DNA of 64,000 nt from Actinomadura citrea (GCF_013409045.1 NZ_JACCBT010000001.1:5766001-5830000), one strand, 5' to 3'; shown: positions 23,692-33,224, counted from the stretch's first letter. Made by a program: numbers and translations. The notes: generated by a model not told the origin, from the letters alone.

Positions 23692-24308
23692 CCGATTACG
23701 TCCGGGACGGCGCCGAGATCTACCGGCGGTCGTTCGCGACGATCCGCGCGGAGGCCGACCTGTCGGGACTGCCGGACGATGTGGCGCGGGTCGCGGTCCG
23801 CATGATCCATGCCTGCGGCATGACCGACCTCGTCGAGGATCTCGCCTGGTCGCCGGGGGTGGTGGCGCGGGCGCGGGCGGCGCTGCTGGCCGGCGCGCCG
23901 GTGCTGTGCGACGCGCGGATGGTCGCGTCCGGCGTGACCCGCGCGCGGCTGCCCGCCGGCAACGAGGTCGTGTGCGCCCTGGGCGACCCGGGCGTGCCCG
24001 AGCTGGCCGAGCGGCTCGGCACCACGCGCAGCGCGGCGGCGCTGGAGCTGTGGCGCGACCGGCTCGGCGGCGCGGTCGTCGCGATCGGGAACGCGCCGAC
24101 CGCGCTGTTCCGGCTGATGGAACTGGTGGAGGAGGGCGCGCCGCGCCCGGCGGCGGTCCTCGGGATCCCGGTCGGGTTCATCGGGGCGGCCGAGTCCAAG
24201 GAGGCGCTCGCCGCGAGCGGCCTGGACCATCTGGTGGTGCGCGGGCGGCGCGGCGGCAGCGCGATGACGGCGGCGGCGGTCAACGCCATCGCCAGTGAGG
24301 CGGAGTGA
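23688..24308 (+). CDS. cobH: precorrin-8X methylmutase CobH
   Basis: The 206-residue product moves a methyl group from C-11 to C-12, forming hydrogenobyrinic acid. It contains EIYRRSFATIRAEADL, the conserved RMIHACGM with the catalytic histidine, GAPVLCDARMVASGVTRARL and GIPVGFIGAAESKEAL. The GTG at 23688 overlaps the cobG stop, and its own TGA overlaps the start of the cobI-cobJ fusion, so the three are one translational unit. Confidence 0.94.
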   Translation: MTDYVRDGAEIYRRSFATIRAEADLSGLPDDVARVAVRMIHACGMTDLVEDLAWSPGVVARARAALLAGAPVLCDARMVASGVTRARLPAGNEVVCALGDPGVPELAERLGTTRSAAALELWRDRLGGAVVAIGNAPTALFRLMELVEEGAPRPAAVLGIPVGFIGAAESKEALAASGLDHLVVRGRRGGSAMTAAAVNAIASEAE

Positions 24309-25795
24309 TGGCGGGACGGCTGTTCGGCGTGGGCGTCGGGCCCGGCGACCCGGAGCTGGTCACGGTGAAGGCGGCGCGGCTGATCGGCGAGGCGGACGTG
24401 GTCGCCTTCCACTGCGCGCGGCACGGCCGCAGCATCGCCCGGGCGATCGCCGAACCGTACCTGCGGGACGGACGGATCGAGGAGCAGCTCGTCTACCCGG
24501 TGACGACGGAGACGACCGACCACCCCGGCGGTTACCAGGGGGCGCTGGAGGACTTCTACGCCGACTGCGCCGCCCGGCTCGCCGCGCACCTCGACGCGGG
24601 GCGGACGGTCGTGGTGCTGAGCGAGGGCGATCCCCTGTTCTACGGGTCGTACATGCACCTGCACAAGCGGCTCGCGCCGCACTACCCGGCCGAGGTGGTG
24701 CCGGGCGTGACGTCGCTGAGCGCCGCGTCGGCGGCGGCGGGGCGCCCGCTGGTCGAGCGGGAGGAGACGCTGACCGTCCTGCCGGGGACGCTGCCCGGCG
24801 AGGAGCTGGCCGCGCGCCTGCGCACCGCGGACGCGGCGGCGGTCCTCAAGCTCGGCCGGACGTTCCCCAAGGTCAGGCAGGCCTTCGAGGACGCGGGACG
24901 GCTCGGCGACGGCTGGTACGTCGAGCGGGCCGCCACCGACCGGCAGCGCGTCCTCCCGCTCGCCGACGTCGATCCGGCGGACGTGCCCTACATGTCGCTC
25001 GCGCTGCTGACGAGCCCGGCGGAGCGCTCGTTCACGGCTCCTCCCCCGGTACGGCCGGAAGGGGCCGGCGGGGTGTGGGTCGTCGGGCTCGGCCCGGCGG
25101 GGCGGCCGTGGCTGACCCCGGAGGCGCAGGACGTCCTGGCGTCCGCGACCGACCTCGTCGGCTACGGCCCCTACCTGGACCGGGTGCCGCCGAACCCGAG
25201 GCAGCGGCGGCACGGGTCCGGCAACCGGGTGGAGGCCGACCGGGCCCGGCACGCGCTGGCGCTCGCGCGGGACGGGGCCCGCGTCGCCGTCGTCTCGTCC
25301 GGCGATCCCGGGGTGTTCGCGATGGCGACGGCCGTGCTGGAGGCCGCGGACGCGGACGCGTTCGCGGACGTGCCGGTGCAGGTCGTGCCGGGCCTGACGG
25401 CGGCGCAGGCCGTGGCCGCCCGGGCGGGCGCGCCCCTCGGGCACGACTTCTGCGTCCTGTCGCTGTCGGACATCCTCAAGCCGTGGGACGTGGTGCGGCG
25501 GCGGCTCGCGGCCGCCGCCGAGGCCGACCTGGTGCTGGCCCTCTACAACCCCTCGTCGAGCCGGCGCAGGCACCAGCTCCCGGCGGCGCGCGACCTGCTG
25601 CTCGAGCACCGCTCCCCCGAGACCCCGGTGGTGATCGGGCGGGACGTCGGCGGGCCGGAGGAGACCGTGACGGTGACGACGCTCGGCAAGCTGGACCCCG
25701 AGCGGGTCGACATGCGCTGCCTGCTCATCGTCGGGTCGTCCGCCACCCGGGTGACAGAGCGGGGCGTCGTCTACACCCCGCGCCGCTACCCCTGA
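24305..25795 (+). CDS. cobIJ: bifunctional precorrin-2 C20- / precorrin-3B C17-methyltransferase (CobI-CobJ fusion)
   Basis: Two SAM-dependent corrin methyltransferase domains are joined in 496 residues. The N-terminal CobI half (about 1-245) has FGVGVGPGDPELVTVKAARL and VVVLSEGDPLFYGSYMHL. The C-terminal CobJ half (about 255-496) has WVVGLGPAGRPWLTPEAQ, GYGPYLDRVPP and VAVVSSGDPGVFAMA. The first half methylates C-20 of precorrin-2; the second methylates C-17 with ring contraction after CobG has acted. The fusion is common in actinomycetes. The start is GTG 24305 or ATG 24308; both are adjacent to the cobH stop. Its end overlaps that of cobK by 10 bp. Confidence 0.94.
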   Translation: MMAGRLFGVGVGPGDPELVTVKAARLIGEADVVAFHCARHGRSIARAIAEPYLRDGRIEEQLVYPVTTETTDHPGGYQGALEDFYADCAARLAAHLDAGRTVVVLSEGDPLFYGSYMHLHKRLAPHYPAEVVPGVTSLSAASAAAGRPLVEREETLTVLPGTLPGEELAARLRTADAAAVLKLGRTFPKVRQAFEDAGRLGDGWYVERAATDRQRVLPLADVDPADVPYMSLALLTSPAERSFTAPPPVRPEGAGGVWVVGLGPAGRPWLTPEAQDVLASATDLVGYGPYLDRVPPNPRQRRHGSGNRVEADRARHALALARDGARVAVVSSGDPGVFAMATAVLEAADADAFADVPVQVVPGLTAAQAVAARAGAPLGHDFCVLSLSDILKPWDVVRRRLAAAAEADLVLALYNPSSSRRRHQLPAARDLLLEHRSPETPVVIGRDVGGPEETVTVTTLGKLDPERVDMRCLLIVGSSATRVTERGVVYTPRRYP

Positions 25796-26508
25796 GCCCA
25801 GGCCGCCGCGGCCGCCACGTCGTCCGTCGCCCGGACGCTCCCGGGGAGGGCCGGGCGGTCGACCATCACGACCGGCACCCCGGCCTCGCGGGCGGCGGTG
25901 AGCTTCGCGCGGGTCATCGCGCCGCCGCTGTCCTTGGTGACCAGGACGTCCAGGCGGTGCTCGCGGATCAGGGCGCGCTCGCCGCCCACGGTGTAGGGGC
26001 CGCGCGCCAGCAGGACGTGCACGTGGGACGGGACGGGCGGCTCCGGCGGGTCCACCGACCGGGCGAGGAACCACACACCGGTCCGCGCGGCGAACACCGG
26101 GATGCTGCGGCGGCCGGTGGTGAGGAACGCGCGGGCGCCGTCCGGCAGCGCGGCGGCGGCGGCCGGCAGGGACGGGACGCGCCGCCAGTCGTCGCCGTCC
26201 TCCTCGACCCAGCCGGGGCGGCGCAGCGCGAGCAGCGGCACGCCCGTCAGCCGGGACGCGCGCGCGGCGGAGGCGCTCATCCGCTCCGCGAACGGGTGCG
26301 TCGCGTCGACGAGACGGTCGATCCGGTGCTCGCGCAGCCAGGTGGCGAGCCCTTCGGCGCCGCCGAACCCGCCGATGTGGACCTCGCCGGCGGGCAGGCG
26401 CGGGTCGGACACCCTCCCGGCTAGCGAGGAGACGACGTGCACACCGGTCAGCCGGGCCGCGAGCGCGCGGGCCTCGGCCGTCCCGCCGAGGATCAGGACG
26501 CGCCGCAC
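25786..26508 (-). CDS. cobK: precorrin-6A reductase CobK
   Basis: The 240-residue product is the NADPH-dependent reductase that turns precorrin-6A into precorrin-6B (dihydroprecorrin-6). The N-terminus has RRVLILGGTAEARALAARL, followed by GGFGGAEGLATWL, RLVDATHPFAERMSASA and the C-terminal region VLVTKDSGGAMTRAKLTAA. GTG 26508 lies inside the end of cobM (16-bp overlap). Order on the minus strand is cobL, cobM, cobK. Confidence 0.93.
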   Translation of the reverse strand: MRRVLILGGTAEARALAARLTGVHVVSSLAGRVSDPRLPAGEVHIGGFGGAEGLATWLREHRIDRLVDATHPFAERMSASAARASRLTGVPLLALRRPGWVEEDGDDWRRVPSLPAAAAALPDGARAFLTTGRRSIPVFAARTGVWFLARSVDPPEPPVPSHVHVLLARGPYTVGGERALIREHRLDVLVTKDSGGAMTRAKLTAAREAGVPVVMVDRPALPGSVRATDDVAAAAAWAQG

Positions 26509-27248
26509 GCCCGGTCCCGCCCGGCGCTGTAGAGGTGGCTGTCGGGGAACGCCGACGCGGTGAGGACGCGCCCGACGACGATCACCGCGGTGCGCCGCAC
26601 TCCGGCCTCGCGCACCAGGGCGGCGATGTCGGCGAGGGTGCCGCGCAGGACCAGCTCGTCCGGGCGGCTGGCGCGGGCCACGACGGCGACCGGGCAGTCC
26701 GCGCCGTAGCGGGGCAGCAGCTCGGCGGCGACCTCCTCGATGCGCTGGACGGCCAGGTGCAGCACCATCGTGGCGCCGCTCGCGCCGAGGGTGGCGAGGT
26801 CCTCGCCGTCCGGCATCGGGGTGGCGCGGACGGCCGTCCGGGTCAGGATCACGGTCTGGCCGACGCCGGGGACGGTCAGCTCCCGCCCGAGCGAGGCCGC
26901 CGCGGCCGCGAACGCCGGGACGCCGGGGACGACCTCGTACGGCACGCCCGCCGCGTCGAGGCGGCGCATCTGCTCGGCGACCGCGCTGAACACCGACGGG
27001 TCGCCCGAGTGCAGCCGCGCGACGTCCAGGCCGTCCCCGTGGGCGGCGGTCAGCTCGGCGACGATCCCGTCCAGCGTCATGTTCGCGGTGTCGACGAGCC
27101 GGGCGCCGGGCGGGCACGCCTCCAGCAGCTCGGCCGGCACCAGCGACCCCGCGTACAGGCAGACCGGCGCGGCCTCCAGCACCCGCAGGCCGCGCACGGT
27201 GATGAGGTCCGCGGCGCCGGGGCCCGCGCCGACGAAGTACACCGTCAC
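26493..27248 (-). CDS. cobM: precorrin-4 C11-methyltransferase CobM
   Basis: The 251-residue product adds the methyl group at C-11 of precorrin-4 using SAM. It has YFVGAGPGAADLITVRGLRV at the N-terminus, CLYAGSLVPAELLEACP, ARLHSGDPSVFSAVAEQM and EVVPGVPAFAAAAASLGREL, the standard order for the corrin/siroheme methyltransferase fold. GTG 27248 overlaps the end of cobL by 4 bp, so translation is coupled. Confidence 0.94.
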   Translation of the reverse strand: MTVYFVGAGPGAADLITVRGLRVLEAAPVCLYAGSLVPAELLEACPPGARLVDTANMTLDGIVAELTAAHGDGLDVARLHSGDPSVFSAVAEQMRRLDAAGVPYEVVPGVPAFAAAAASLGRELTVPGVGQTVILTRTAVRATPMPDGEDLATLGASGATMVLHLAVQRIEEVAAELLPRYGADCPVAVVARASRPDELVLRGTLADIAALVREAGVRRTAVIVVGRVLTASAFPDSHLYSAGRDRACGAS

Positions 27249-28462
27249 AGGATGTCCTTCCGCGTCGTCCAGACGGTGACGGGCATCGCGGGGCGCCAGC
27301 CCGTGAACCCGCCGAGCGGGGCGGCGCGCTCGACACCGAGGCGGACCAGTTCGCCGCCGTGGGTCCGGCGGAGCTCGGCGACCCTGGCCTCCGATTCGAG
27401 GGTGACGGCGTTGGCGACGAGGCGCCCGCCGGGCCGGAGCGCGTCCCAGCAGCGTTCCAGCAGGCCGGGGACGGTGAGCCCGCCGCCGACGAAGACCGCG
27501 TCAGGCGGCGGGAGGCCCTCCAGGGCGTCCGGCGCGCGGCCCTCCACGACGCGGACGCCCGGGACCCCGAGCGCCCCGGCGTTGCGGCCGATCCGCTCCG
27601 CCCGCTCCGGGCGGCTCTCGACGGCCACCGCCGCGCACGACGGGTGCGCCCGCGCCCACTCGATCGCGACGCTGCCGGACCCGGCGCCGACGTCCCACAG
27701 CAGCTCGCCGGGCAGCGGCCCGAGGCGCGACAGCGTCACCGCCCGGACCTCGCGCTTGGTGATCTGCCCGTCGTGCTCGAAGGAGTCGTCGGGCAGACCG
27801 GCGACGCGCGGCAGCGGGGCGGCGTCCGGGCCGGGCACGCACTCGACGGCCACGACCGCGAGCGCCGAGGCCGCGGGGTCGGTCCAGTGGGACGCGACGC
27901 CGTGCGCCGCCGTCTCGTTCTCCGCCCCCAGGTCGCACAGGACGGTCATCCGGCTGGGGCCGAACCCGCGCCCGGTGAGCAGCGCCGCCACGACCGCCGG
28001 GGCCTGCCGCCCCGCGCCGAGGACCAGGACGCGGCGGCCGGGCGCGACGGCGGCGTTCAGCGTCTCCGCCGGACGCCCGACGAGGCTGACGACCTCGACC
28101 CGCTCCAGCGGCCAGCCGAGGCGCGCGCACGCCAGCGACGCCGACGACGGGTGCGGCAGCACCCGCAGCCGCCGCGGGCCGACCAGCTCGGCGAGGGTGG
28201 AGCCGATCCCGTAGAACATGGGGTCGCCGCTCGCCAGGACGGCGATCGACCGCCCCTCGTACCGTTCGATCAGGCCGGGCAGCGCGGGGAGCAGCGGGGA
28301 CGGCCAGGGCACGCGCTCGGCGGGGCCGTCCGGGACGAGGGCGAGGTGCCGGGCGCCCCCGAGCAGCACGCCGGCCGCCCGCAGCGCCGCGCGGGAGCCC
28401 TCCGCGAGGCCGTCCCACCCGTCGGCTCCGACGCCCACGACGGTGATGACACGCGCGTCCAC
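27245..28462 (-). CDS. cobL: precorrin-6B C5,15-methyltransferase (decarboxylating) CobL
   Basis: The 405-residue product joins CbiE-like and CbiT-like halves. The first half begins VITVVGVGADGWDGLAEGSR and has VLASGDPMFYGIGSTLAELV. The second starts near residue 215 with DGQITKREVRAVTLSRLGP and the SAM site LLWDVGAGSGSVAIEWARA. It methylates C-5 and C-15 and removes the C-12 acetate carboxyl. The GTG at 28462 is only 54 bp from the divergent cobF start. Confidence 0.95.
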   Translation of the reverse strand: MDARVITVVGVGADGWDGLAEGSRAALRAAGVLLGGARHLALVPDGPAERVPWPSPLLPALPGLIERYEGRSIAVLASGDPMFYGIGSTLAELVGPRRLRVLPHPSSASLACARLGWPLERVEVVSLVGRPAETLNAAVAPGRRVLVLGAGRQAPAVVAALLTGRGFGPSRMTVLCDLGAENETAAHGVASHWTDPAASALAVVAVECVPGPDAAPLPRVAGLPDDSFEHDGQITKREVRAVTLSRLGPLPGELLWDVGAGSGSVAIEWARAHPSCAAVAVESRPERAERIGRNAGALGVPGVRVVEGRAPDALEGLPPPDAVFVGGGLTVPGLLERCWDALRPGGRLVANAVTLESEARVAELRRTHGGELVRLGVERAAPLGGFTGWRPAMPVTVWTTRKDIL

Positions 28463-28516
28463 TGGCCTCCTTGAGCGAAATGCGGCGCCAAGTCTACAGC
28501 TGGCACACTTGGCCAG

Positions 28517-29266
28517 GTGAAGCGGCTTTTGATCATCGGCATCGGCGCGGGCGACCCCGACCACCTGACGTTCCAGGCGGCCAAGGCGATCGCCGCCGCC
28601 GACGTCTTCCTCGTCGTGGACAAGGGCGAGGCCAAGAACGACCTGGCCGGGCTGCGGCACGACCTCATCGCGGCGCACGGCCGGCACCCGTACCGGATCG
28701 TGGAGGCCCGCGACCCCGAGCGCGACCGGGACGCCGCCGCCTACACCGCCGCCGTCGAGGACTGGCGGTCGCGGCGCGCGCGCATCTACGAGTCCTTCGT
28801 CACCGGCGAACTGGCCGACGGGCAGACCGGCGCGATCCTCGTCTGGGGGGACCCCGGCGTCTACGACAGCACCCTCGCGGCGCTGGAGGAGGTCGGCGCC
28901 GCGTTCGAGTGCGAGGTGATCCCCGGCATCAGCAGCGTCTCGGCGCTCACCGCGCGGCACCGCGTCGGGCTCACGCGGGTGGGACGCCCCGTCCACATCA
29001 CCACCGGACGCCGCCTCGCCGCCGAGGGCGCCACCGCCGACGACGTGCTCGTCATGCTGGACGCGCACTGCGCGTTCGCCGAGGCGGGCGACGGCTACCA
29101 CGTCTACTGGGGCGCCTACCTCGGCACGCCCGACGAGATCCTCGTCTCCGGCCCGGTCGCGGAGGTGGCCGAGGAGATCCGCGCCGTGCGCGCCGAGGCC
29201 CGCGCCCGCAAGGGTTGGATCATGGACACCTACCTCCTGCGGCGCGAGTCCCCGGCGCGGGGCTGA
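28517..29266 (+). CDS. cobF: precorrin-6A synthase (deacetylating) CobF
   Basis: The 249-residue product methylates C-1 of precorrin-5 and releases acetate. It contains RLLIIGIGAGDPDHLTFQAA, the arginine-rich VEARDPERDRDAAAY, ILVWGDPGVYDSTLA and EVIPGISSVSALTARHRVGL. The family acts only in the aerobic pathway, consistent with CobG here. The GTG at 28517 has no Shine-Dalgarno site. It closes the cobalamin locus. Confidence 0.93.
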   Translation: MKRLLIIGIGAGDPDHLTFQAAKAIAAADVFLVVDKGEAKNDLAGLRHDLIAAHGRHPYRIVEARDPERDRDAAAYTAAVEDWRSRRARIYESFVTGELADGQTGAILVWGDPGVYDSTLAALEEVGAAFECEVIPGISSVSALTARHRVGLTRVGRPVHITTGRRLAAEGATADDVLVMLDAHCAFAEAGDGYHVYWGAYLGTPDEILVSGPVAEVAEEIRAVRAEARARKGWIMDTYLLRRESPARG

Positions 29267-29272
29267 CCGGCG

Positions 29273-30724
29273 TCAGGCCTTCGACCCGGCGCGCTCCTCC
29301 GCCGGGGCGGCCTGATCGGCCGCGGCGGTGACCGAGCGCCCGCGCCCGGGGATGGCCAGCGCGATGACCCCGGCGATCAGGGCCACGCCGCAGCCGATCA
29401 GCAGGCCGGCGCGGAAGCCGTCCTCGGACGGCAGCACGTGCCCGCCGAGGTCGATGGTCAGCTGGGACAGCACGACCCCGACCACGGCCGCCGACACCGA
29501 CGTGCCGACCGAGCGCATCAGCGTGTTGAAGCTGTTGGCCGAGGCGGTCTCCGACCGCGGCACCGCGCCCATGATGAGCGCGGGCATCGCGCCGTAGGCG
29601 AGGCCGACGCCCATGCCGCAGATCGCCGTGACGATCATCAGGCCCCACGCGGCGCCGATGAGCAGGGTGGACGACCCGTACCCGAGCGCGATCACCAGGC
29701 TCCCGGCGACCAGGGTGACCTTGGGCCCGCGGGCGGCCGACAGCCGGGCGCCGAGCGGGGACACCGCCATCATCAGCAGGCCGGACGGCACCATCCACAG
29801 GCCGGCGGCGACCATCGACTGGCCGAGCCCGTACCCGGTCGCCTTCGGCAGCTGCAGCAGCTGCGGCACGATCAGCGACTGGGCGTACATCGAGAACCCG
29901 ATCACGACCGAGGCGGCGTTGGTGAGCAGCACCTGGCTGCGCGCGGTGACGCGCAGGTCGACCAGCGGGTCGCGGGTCCGCAGCTCCCACCAGCCCCACG
30001 CCAGCAGGACGACGACCGTGGCGGCGAACAGCCCGATGGTCGTGCCGCTCGCCCAGCCCCAGTCGGCGCCCTTGGAGACGCCGAGCAGCAGGCACACGAG
30101 GCCGGTGCCGAGGCCGACCGCCCCCACGGCGTCGAAGCGGCCCCGGGTCTGGACGGGCGTGGCCGGCACCAGCAGGTAGATCAGCGTGGCGACGAGCGCG
30201 CTCAGCGCGGCCGACCCCCAGAACAGCACCCGCCAGCTCGTGTTCTCCGCGATGACGGCCGCGAGCGGCAGCCCGAACGCCCCGCCGATGCCCATGGACG
30301 AGCTCAGCAGCGCGATCGAGGACCCCAGCCGCTCGGGCGGCAGCAGGTCGCGCAGCGCGCTGATGCCGAGCGGGATCATGCCCATGCCGACGCCCTGCAT
30401 GCCCCGGCCGACGACCATCGGGATCAGCGAGCCGGACAGCGCGCAGACCACCGACCCGGTGATGAGCGGCACCATGCAGACCAGCAGCATCCGGCGCTTG
30501 CCGTACAGGTCGCCGAGCCGCCCGATCATGGGCATGGCGACCGCGGAGGCCAGCAACGTCGCGGTGACCACCCAGGTCGCGTTGGACGCCGTGGTGTGCA
30601 GCAGCCGCGGCAGCTCGGCGATCAGCGGCACCACGAGGGTCTGCATGAACGCGGCGACGATGCCGCCCACGGCGAGAACGCCGACGATCCCGCCGGGTCG
30701 GACGGCGGGCGCGGACTCGTCCAC
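29273..30724 (-). CDS. MFS drug-type transporter (DHA2 group, about 14 helices)
   Basis: The 483-residue product has about 14 membrane helices. The loop after helix 2 has GRLGDLYGKRRML, the major facilitator signature, and helix 5 contains GGAFGLPLAAVIAE, a motif-C-like turn typical of proton-coupled exporters. It would export a drug-like or metabolite compound against protons. The GTG at 30724 is preceded by an AAGGGATG ribosome site. A MarR regulator is encoded divergently, an arrangement usually meaning that the regulator represses the exporter until ligand appears. Confidence 0.88.
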   Translation of the reverse strand: MDESAPAVRPGGIVGVLAVGGIVAAFMQTLVVPLIAELPRLLHTTASNATWVVTATLLASAVAMPMIGRLGDLYGKRRMLLVCMVPLITGSVVCALSGSLIPMVVGRGMQGVGMGMIPLGISALRDLLPPERLGSSIALLSSSMGIGGAFGLPLAAVIAENTSWRVLFWGSAALSALVATLIYLLVPATPVQTRGRFDAVGAVGLGTGLVCLLLGVSKGADWGWASGTTIGLFAATVVVLLAWGWWELRTRDPLVDLRVTARSQVLLTNAASVVIGFSMYAQSLIVPQLLQLPKATGYGLGQSMVAAGLWMVPSGLLMMAVSPLGARLSAARGPKVTLVAGSLVIALGYGSSTLLIGAAWGLMIVTAICGMGVGLAYGAMPALIMGAVPRSETASANSFNTLMRSVGTSVSAAVVGVVLSQLTIDLGGHVLPSEDGFRAGLLIGCGVALIAGVIALAIPGRGRSVTAAADQAAPAEERAGSKA

Positions 30725-30753
30725 GTGACATCCCTTCTGTGGGGTCGATTAAC

Positions 30754-30788
30754 TTGTGCACCATACATACGTTATGGTCGATGCACAA
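30754..30788. promoter_or_regulatory. inverted repeats in the MFS/MarR intergenic region
   Basis: TTGTGCA (30754-30760) and TGCACAA (30782-30788) form a perfect 7-bp inverted repeat. Between them CCATA (30761-30765) and TATGG (30773-30777) form a second, nested pair. The patch is AT-rich and lies between the exporter and the MarR gene, so it is a candidate MarR operator controlling both. Confidence 0.5.
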
Positions 30789-30881
30789 CTTATGTACGGC
30801 GCACATCGCTGTGGTAGGCATGGGGTGCGAGCATCGAGGCAGGAGCGACCCGGGCGGCCCGCGTCCGGGAGAAGGACCGGC

Positions 30882-31334
30882 ATGCACAAGCCCACGGATC
30901 TGATCGAGTACGAGACCATGCTGCTCGGGCGGCACAGCCTGGCCACCCGCCGATCCCGGCGCGAGGGGGGCCTGCTGGAGCGCAGCGCCTACATCCTGCT
31001 CAGCCGCATCCGCATCGAGGGCCCCATGTCGATCCGGCAGCTCAGCGAGGCGTTCGACCTGGACCCCTCGACCCTGAACCGGCAGACATCGGCCATGCTG
31101 CGCGACGGCCTCGTGGAGCGCATCCCCGACCCGGCCGGCGGCATCGCCCGCAAGTTCCGCATCACCGCCGAGGGCGAGCGCCGCCTCGACAGCGAGCGCG
31201 GCCAGATCACCGCCGGCATCGACAAGATCATGTCGGACTGGACGGCGGAGGAGGTCGAGGCCTTCGCCTCCTTCCTCCAGCGCTTCAACACCGACATCGA
31301 GCGCCTCGCCGGAAGCCCCTGGCCCCGTCCCTGA
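30882..31334 (+). CDS. MarR-family transcriptional regulator
   Basis: The 150-residue product has the MarR winged-helix layout: ERSAYILLSRIRIEGPMSI, recognition helix LDPSTLNRQTSAMLRDGLVER, wing IPDPAGGIARKFRITAEGERR, and a C-terminal dimerisation helix (EEVEAFASFLQRFNTDIERLA). ATG 30882 is preceded by GAGAAGGA. It is divergent from the MFS exporter and probably represses it and itself through the inverted repeats in between. Confidence 0.9.
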   Translation: MHKPTDLIEYETMLLGRHSLATRRSRREGGLLERSAYILLSRIRIEGPMSIRQLSEAFDLDPSTLNRQTSAMLRDGLVERIPDPAGGIARKFRITAEGERRLDSERGQITAGIDKIMSDWTAEEVEAFASFLQRFNTDIERLAGSPWPRP

Positions 31335-31537
31335 CCGGGCGCGCCCACGCGGCGGTCGCCGCCTCGGACATCACGGCGGTCGCCGCCCCGTGACCCAGGA
31401 GATCTGACGCTGCGCGTGTCCGGAGACCGTCCGCCCGGTTAACGATCAGTGAAGTTATCGCTCTCGTCGCGGGACCCGGCCGCGGCGCGGCAGTAGGCTC
31501 GGCGCGAACTGGCGCAGGTCGGAGAGGAACCGGGCCC

Positions 31538-32374
31538 TTGAGCGTGATCAATGTCGGGCAGGCGATCGTCCTCGGGATCGTGGAGGGCCTGACCGAGTTC
31601 CTCCCGGTCTCCTCGACCGGGCATCTGAAGATCACCGAGGGCCTGATGGACATTCCGGTGGACGACAAGGGCGTGGTCGGGTTCACCGCGGTGATCCAGG
31701 TCGGCGCGATCGCGGCGGTGCTGGTGTACTTCTTCTCCGACATCGTCCGGATCGTCAAGGCGTGGGGCGTCGGGATCGCCCGGCCGTCCGAGCGCTACCA
31801 CCACGACTACAAGTTCGGCTGGTGGGTCATCTTCGCCACCGTCCCGGTCGTGATCGTCGGGGTCGCGGCCAAGGACCTCATCGAGGGCCCGCTCGCCTCG
31901 CTGTGGGTGGTCGCCGGGTCCCTGATCGGCGGCAGCGCCGTGATGTTCGCCGCGGACCGGCTCGGCACCCACAAGCGCGGCGAGGACGACACGTCCCTCA
32001 CCGACGCGATGCTGATCGGCTCCTCGCAGATCCTCGCCCTGCTCTTCCCCGGCTTCTCCCGGTCGGGCGCGACGATGTCGACCGGGCTCATGCTCGGCCT
32101 CGACCGGGTCGCCGCGACCCGCCTGTCGTTCTTCCTCGGCATCCCCGCGCTGACCGGCGCCGGCATCTACGAGCTGCCGAGCGCGCTCGGCTCGGGCGCC
32201 GGCGTGCTGCCCCTCGCGGTGGGCACCACGGTGTCGTTCATCGTGGCCTACGCCTCCATCGCCTGGCTGCTGCGCTTCGTGGCCCGGCACAGCTTCACCT
32301 CGTTCGTGGTCTACCGGATCGTCGTCGGCCTGCTGCTGTTCGGCCTGCTCGGCACGGGGACGTTGAACGCCTGA
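31538..32374 (+). CDS. uppP: undecaprenyl-diphosphatase UppP (BacA)
   Basis: The 278-residue integral membrane enzyme removes a phosphate from undecaprenyl diphosphate, recycling the lipid carrier for peptidoglycan synthesis and giving bacitracin tolerance. The signature EGLTEFLPVSSTGHL lies at residues 16-30, and the second conserved motif PGFSRSGATMSTGLMLG follows near residue 170. The start is TTG 31538, supported by GGAGAGGA at 31521-31528 and the family-typical N-terminus VINVGQAIVLGIVEGLTE. It is not in an obvious operon. Confidence 0.95.
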   Translation: MSVINVGQAIVLGIVEGLTEFLPVSSTGHLKITEGLMDIPVDDKGVVGFTAVIQVGAIAAVLVYFFSDIVRIVKAWGVGIARPSERYHHDYKFGWWVIFATVPVVIVGVAAKDLIEGPLASLWVVAGSLIGGSAVMFAADRLGTHKRGEDDTSLTDAMLIGSSQILALLFPGFSRSGATMSTGLMLGLDRVAATRLSFFLGIPALTGAGIYELPSALGSGAGVLPLAVGTTVSFIVAYASIAWLLRFVARHSFTSFVVYRIVVGLLLFGLLGTGTLNA

Positions 32375-32407
32375 GCCTCGTGGGGTATGCGTGAGACTGT
32401 CACGGTC

Positions 32408-32434
32408 CGCACGCCGGCGGGAGCACGGCGTGCG
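32408..32434 (+). terminator. hairpin after uppP
   Basis: CGCACGCC (32408-32415) and GGCGTGCG (32427-32434) form an 8-bp GC stem with an 11-base loop, 34 bp after the uppP stop. No T run follows, as is common in actinomycetes. Confidence 0.4.
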
Positions 32435-32468
32435 CGCGCACCCCGCCGAGGAACGGAGCACCGACGTC

Positions 32469-33212
32469 ATGAGCGACGCGATGTGGGCCGGAACGGTCAC
32501 CATCACCGGGTACGGCAAGGCCGAGCTGGAGGCGTACCTGGCGCGGCCCCTGGGCGACGCCCCGCGCGGCGGCGTCGTGGTGATCCACCACATGCCCGGC
32601 TACGACCCGGGCACCAAGGAGTTCGTCCGGACGTTCGCCGCGCACGGGTTCGCCGCGATCGCCCCGAACCTGTACTCGCGCGAGGGCGCGGGCGTCAGCC
32701 CGGACGACCAGGCCGCCGCCGCACGCGCCAGGGGCGGCGTCCCGGACGAGCAGCTCGTCGGCGACGTCGCCGGCGCCGCCGCCCATCTGAACTCGCTCGA
32801 CCACGCCGACGGCCGGATCGGGGTGATCGGGCACTGCTCGGGCGGGCGGCACGCGTTCCTGGCGGCGTGCGAACTGGACCTCGACGCGGCCGTCGACTGC
32901 TACGGCGCCTTCGTCGTCAACGACCCGCCCGAGGACTACCCGACCTCCGCCCGGTCGATCGTCTCGAAGGCGCCGGACCTGTCGTGCCCGCTGCTCGGCC
33001 TGTTCGGGGAGGAGGACCGGTTCCCCGCGCCCGACGAGGTCGCCGCGCTCGACGCCGAGCTGACCAGGCTCGGCAAGGAGCACGAGTTCCACACCTATCC
33101 CGGCGCGGGGCACGCGTTCTTCGCCGTCGAGCGGCCCGCGTTCCGTCCCGCCGCCGCCAAGGACGGCTGGGAGAAGATCTTCGCCTTCCTCGACCGCCAC
33201 CTCGGCGCCTGA
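32469..33212 (+). CDS. dienelactone hydrolase-family protein
   Basis: The 247-residue product has an alpha/beta-hydrolase fold of the dienelactone hydrolase type. The nucleophile elbow is GHCSGGRH with cysteine in the nucleophile position, as in true dienelactone hydrolases; the acid residue lies in LFGEEDRFP and the histidine in GAGHAFFAVERP. These enzymes open lactone rings in aromatic catabolism, though many family members act on other esters. ATG 32469 was chosen because WAGTVTITGYG begins the domain. The next gene encodes a small protein 12 bp downstream, probably a functional partner. Confidence 0.88.
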   Translation: MSDAMWAGTVTITGYGKAELEAYLARPLGDAPRGGVVVIHHMPGYDPGTKEFVRTFAAHGFAAIAPNLYSREGAGVSPDDQAAAARARGGVPDEQLVGDVAGAAAHLNSLDHADGRIGVIGHCSGGRHAFLAACELDLDAAVDCYGAFVVNDPPEDYPTSARSIVSKAPDLSCPLLGLFGEEDRFPAPDEVAALDAELTRLGKEHEFHTYPGAGHAFFAVERPAFRPAAAKDGWEKIFAFLDRHLGA

Positions 33213-33224
33213 GAGGAGACCCCC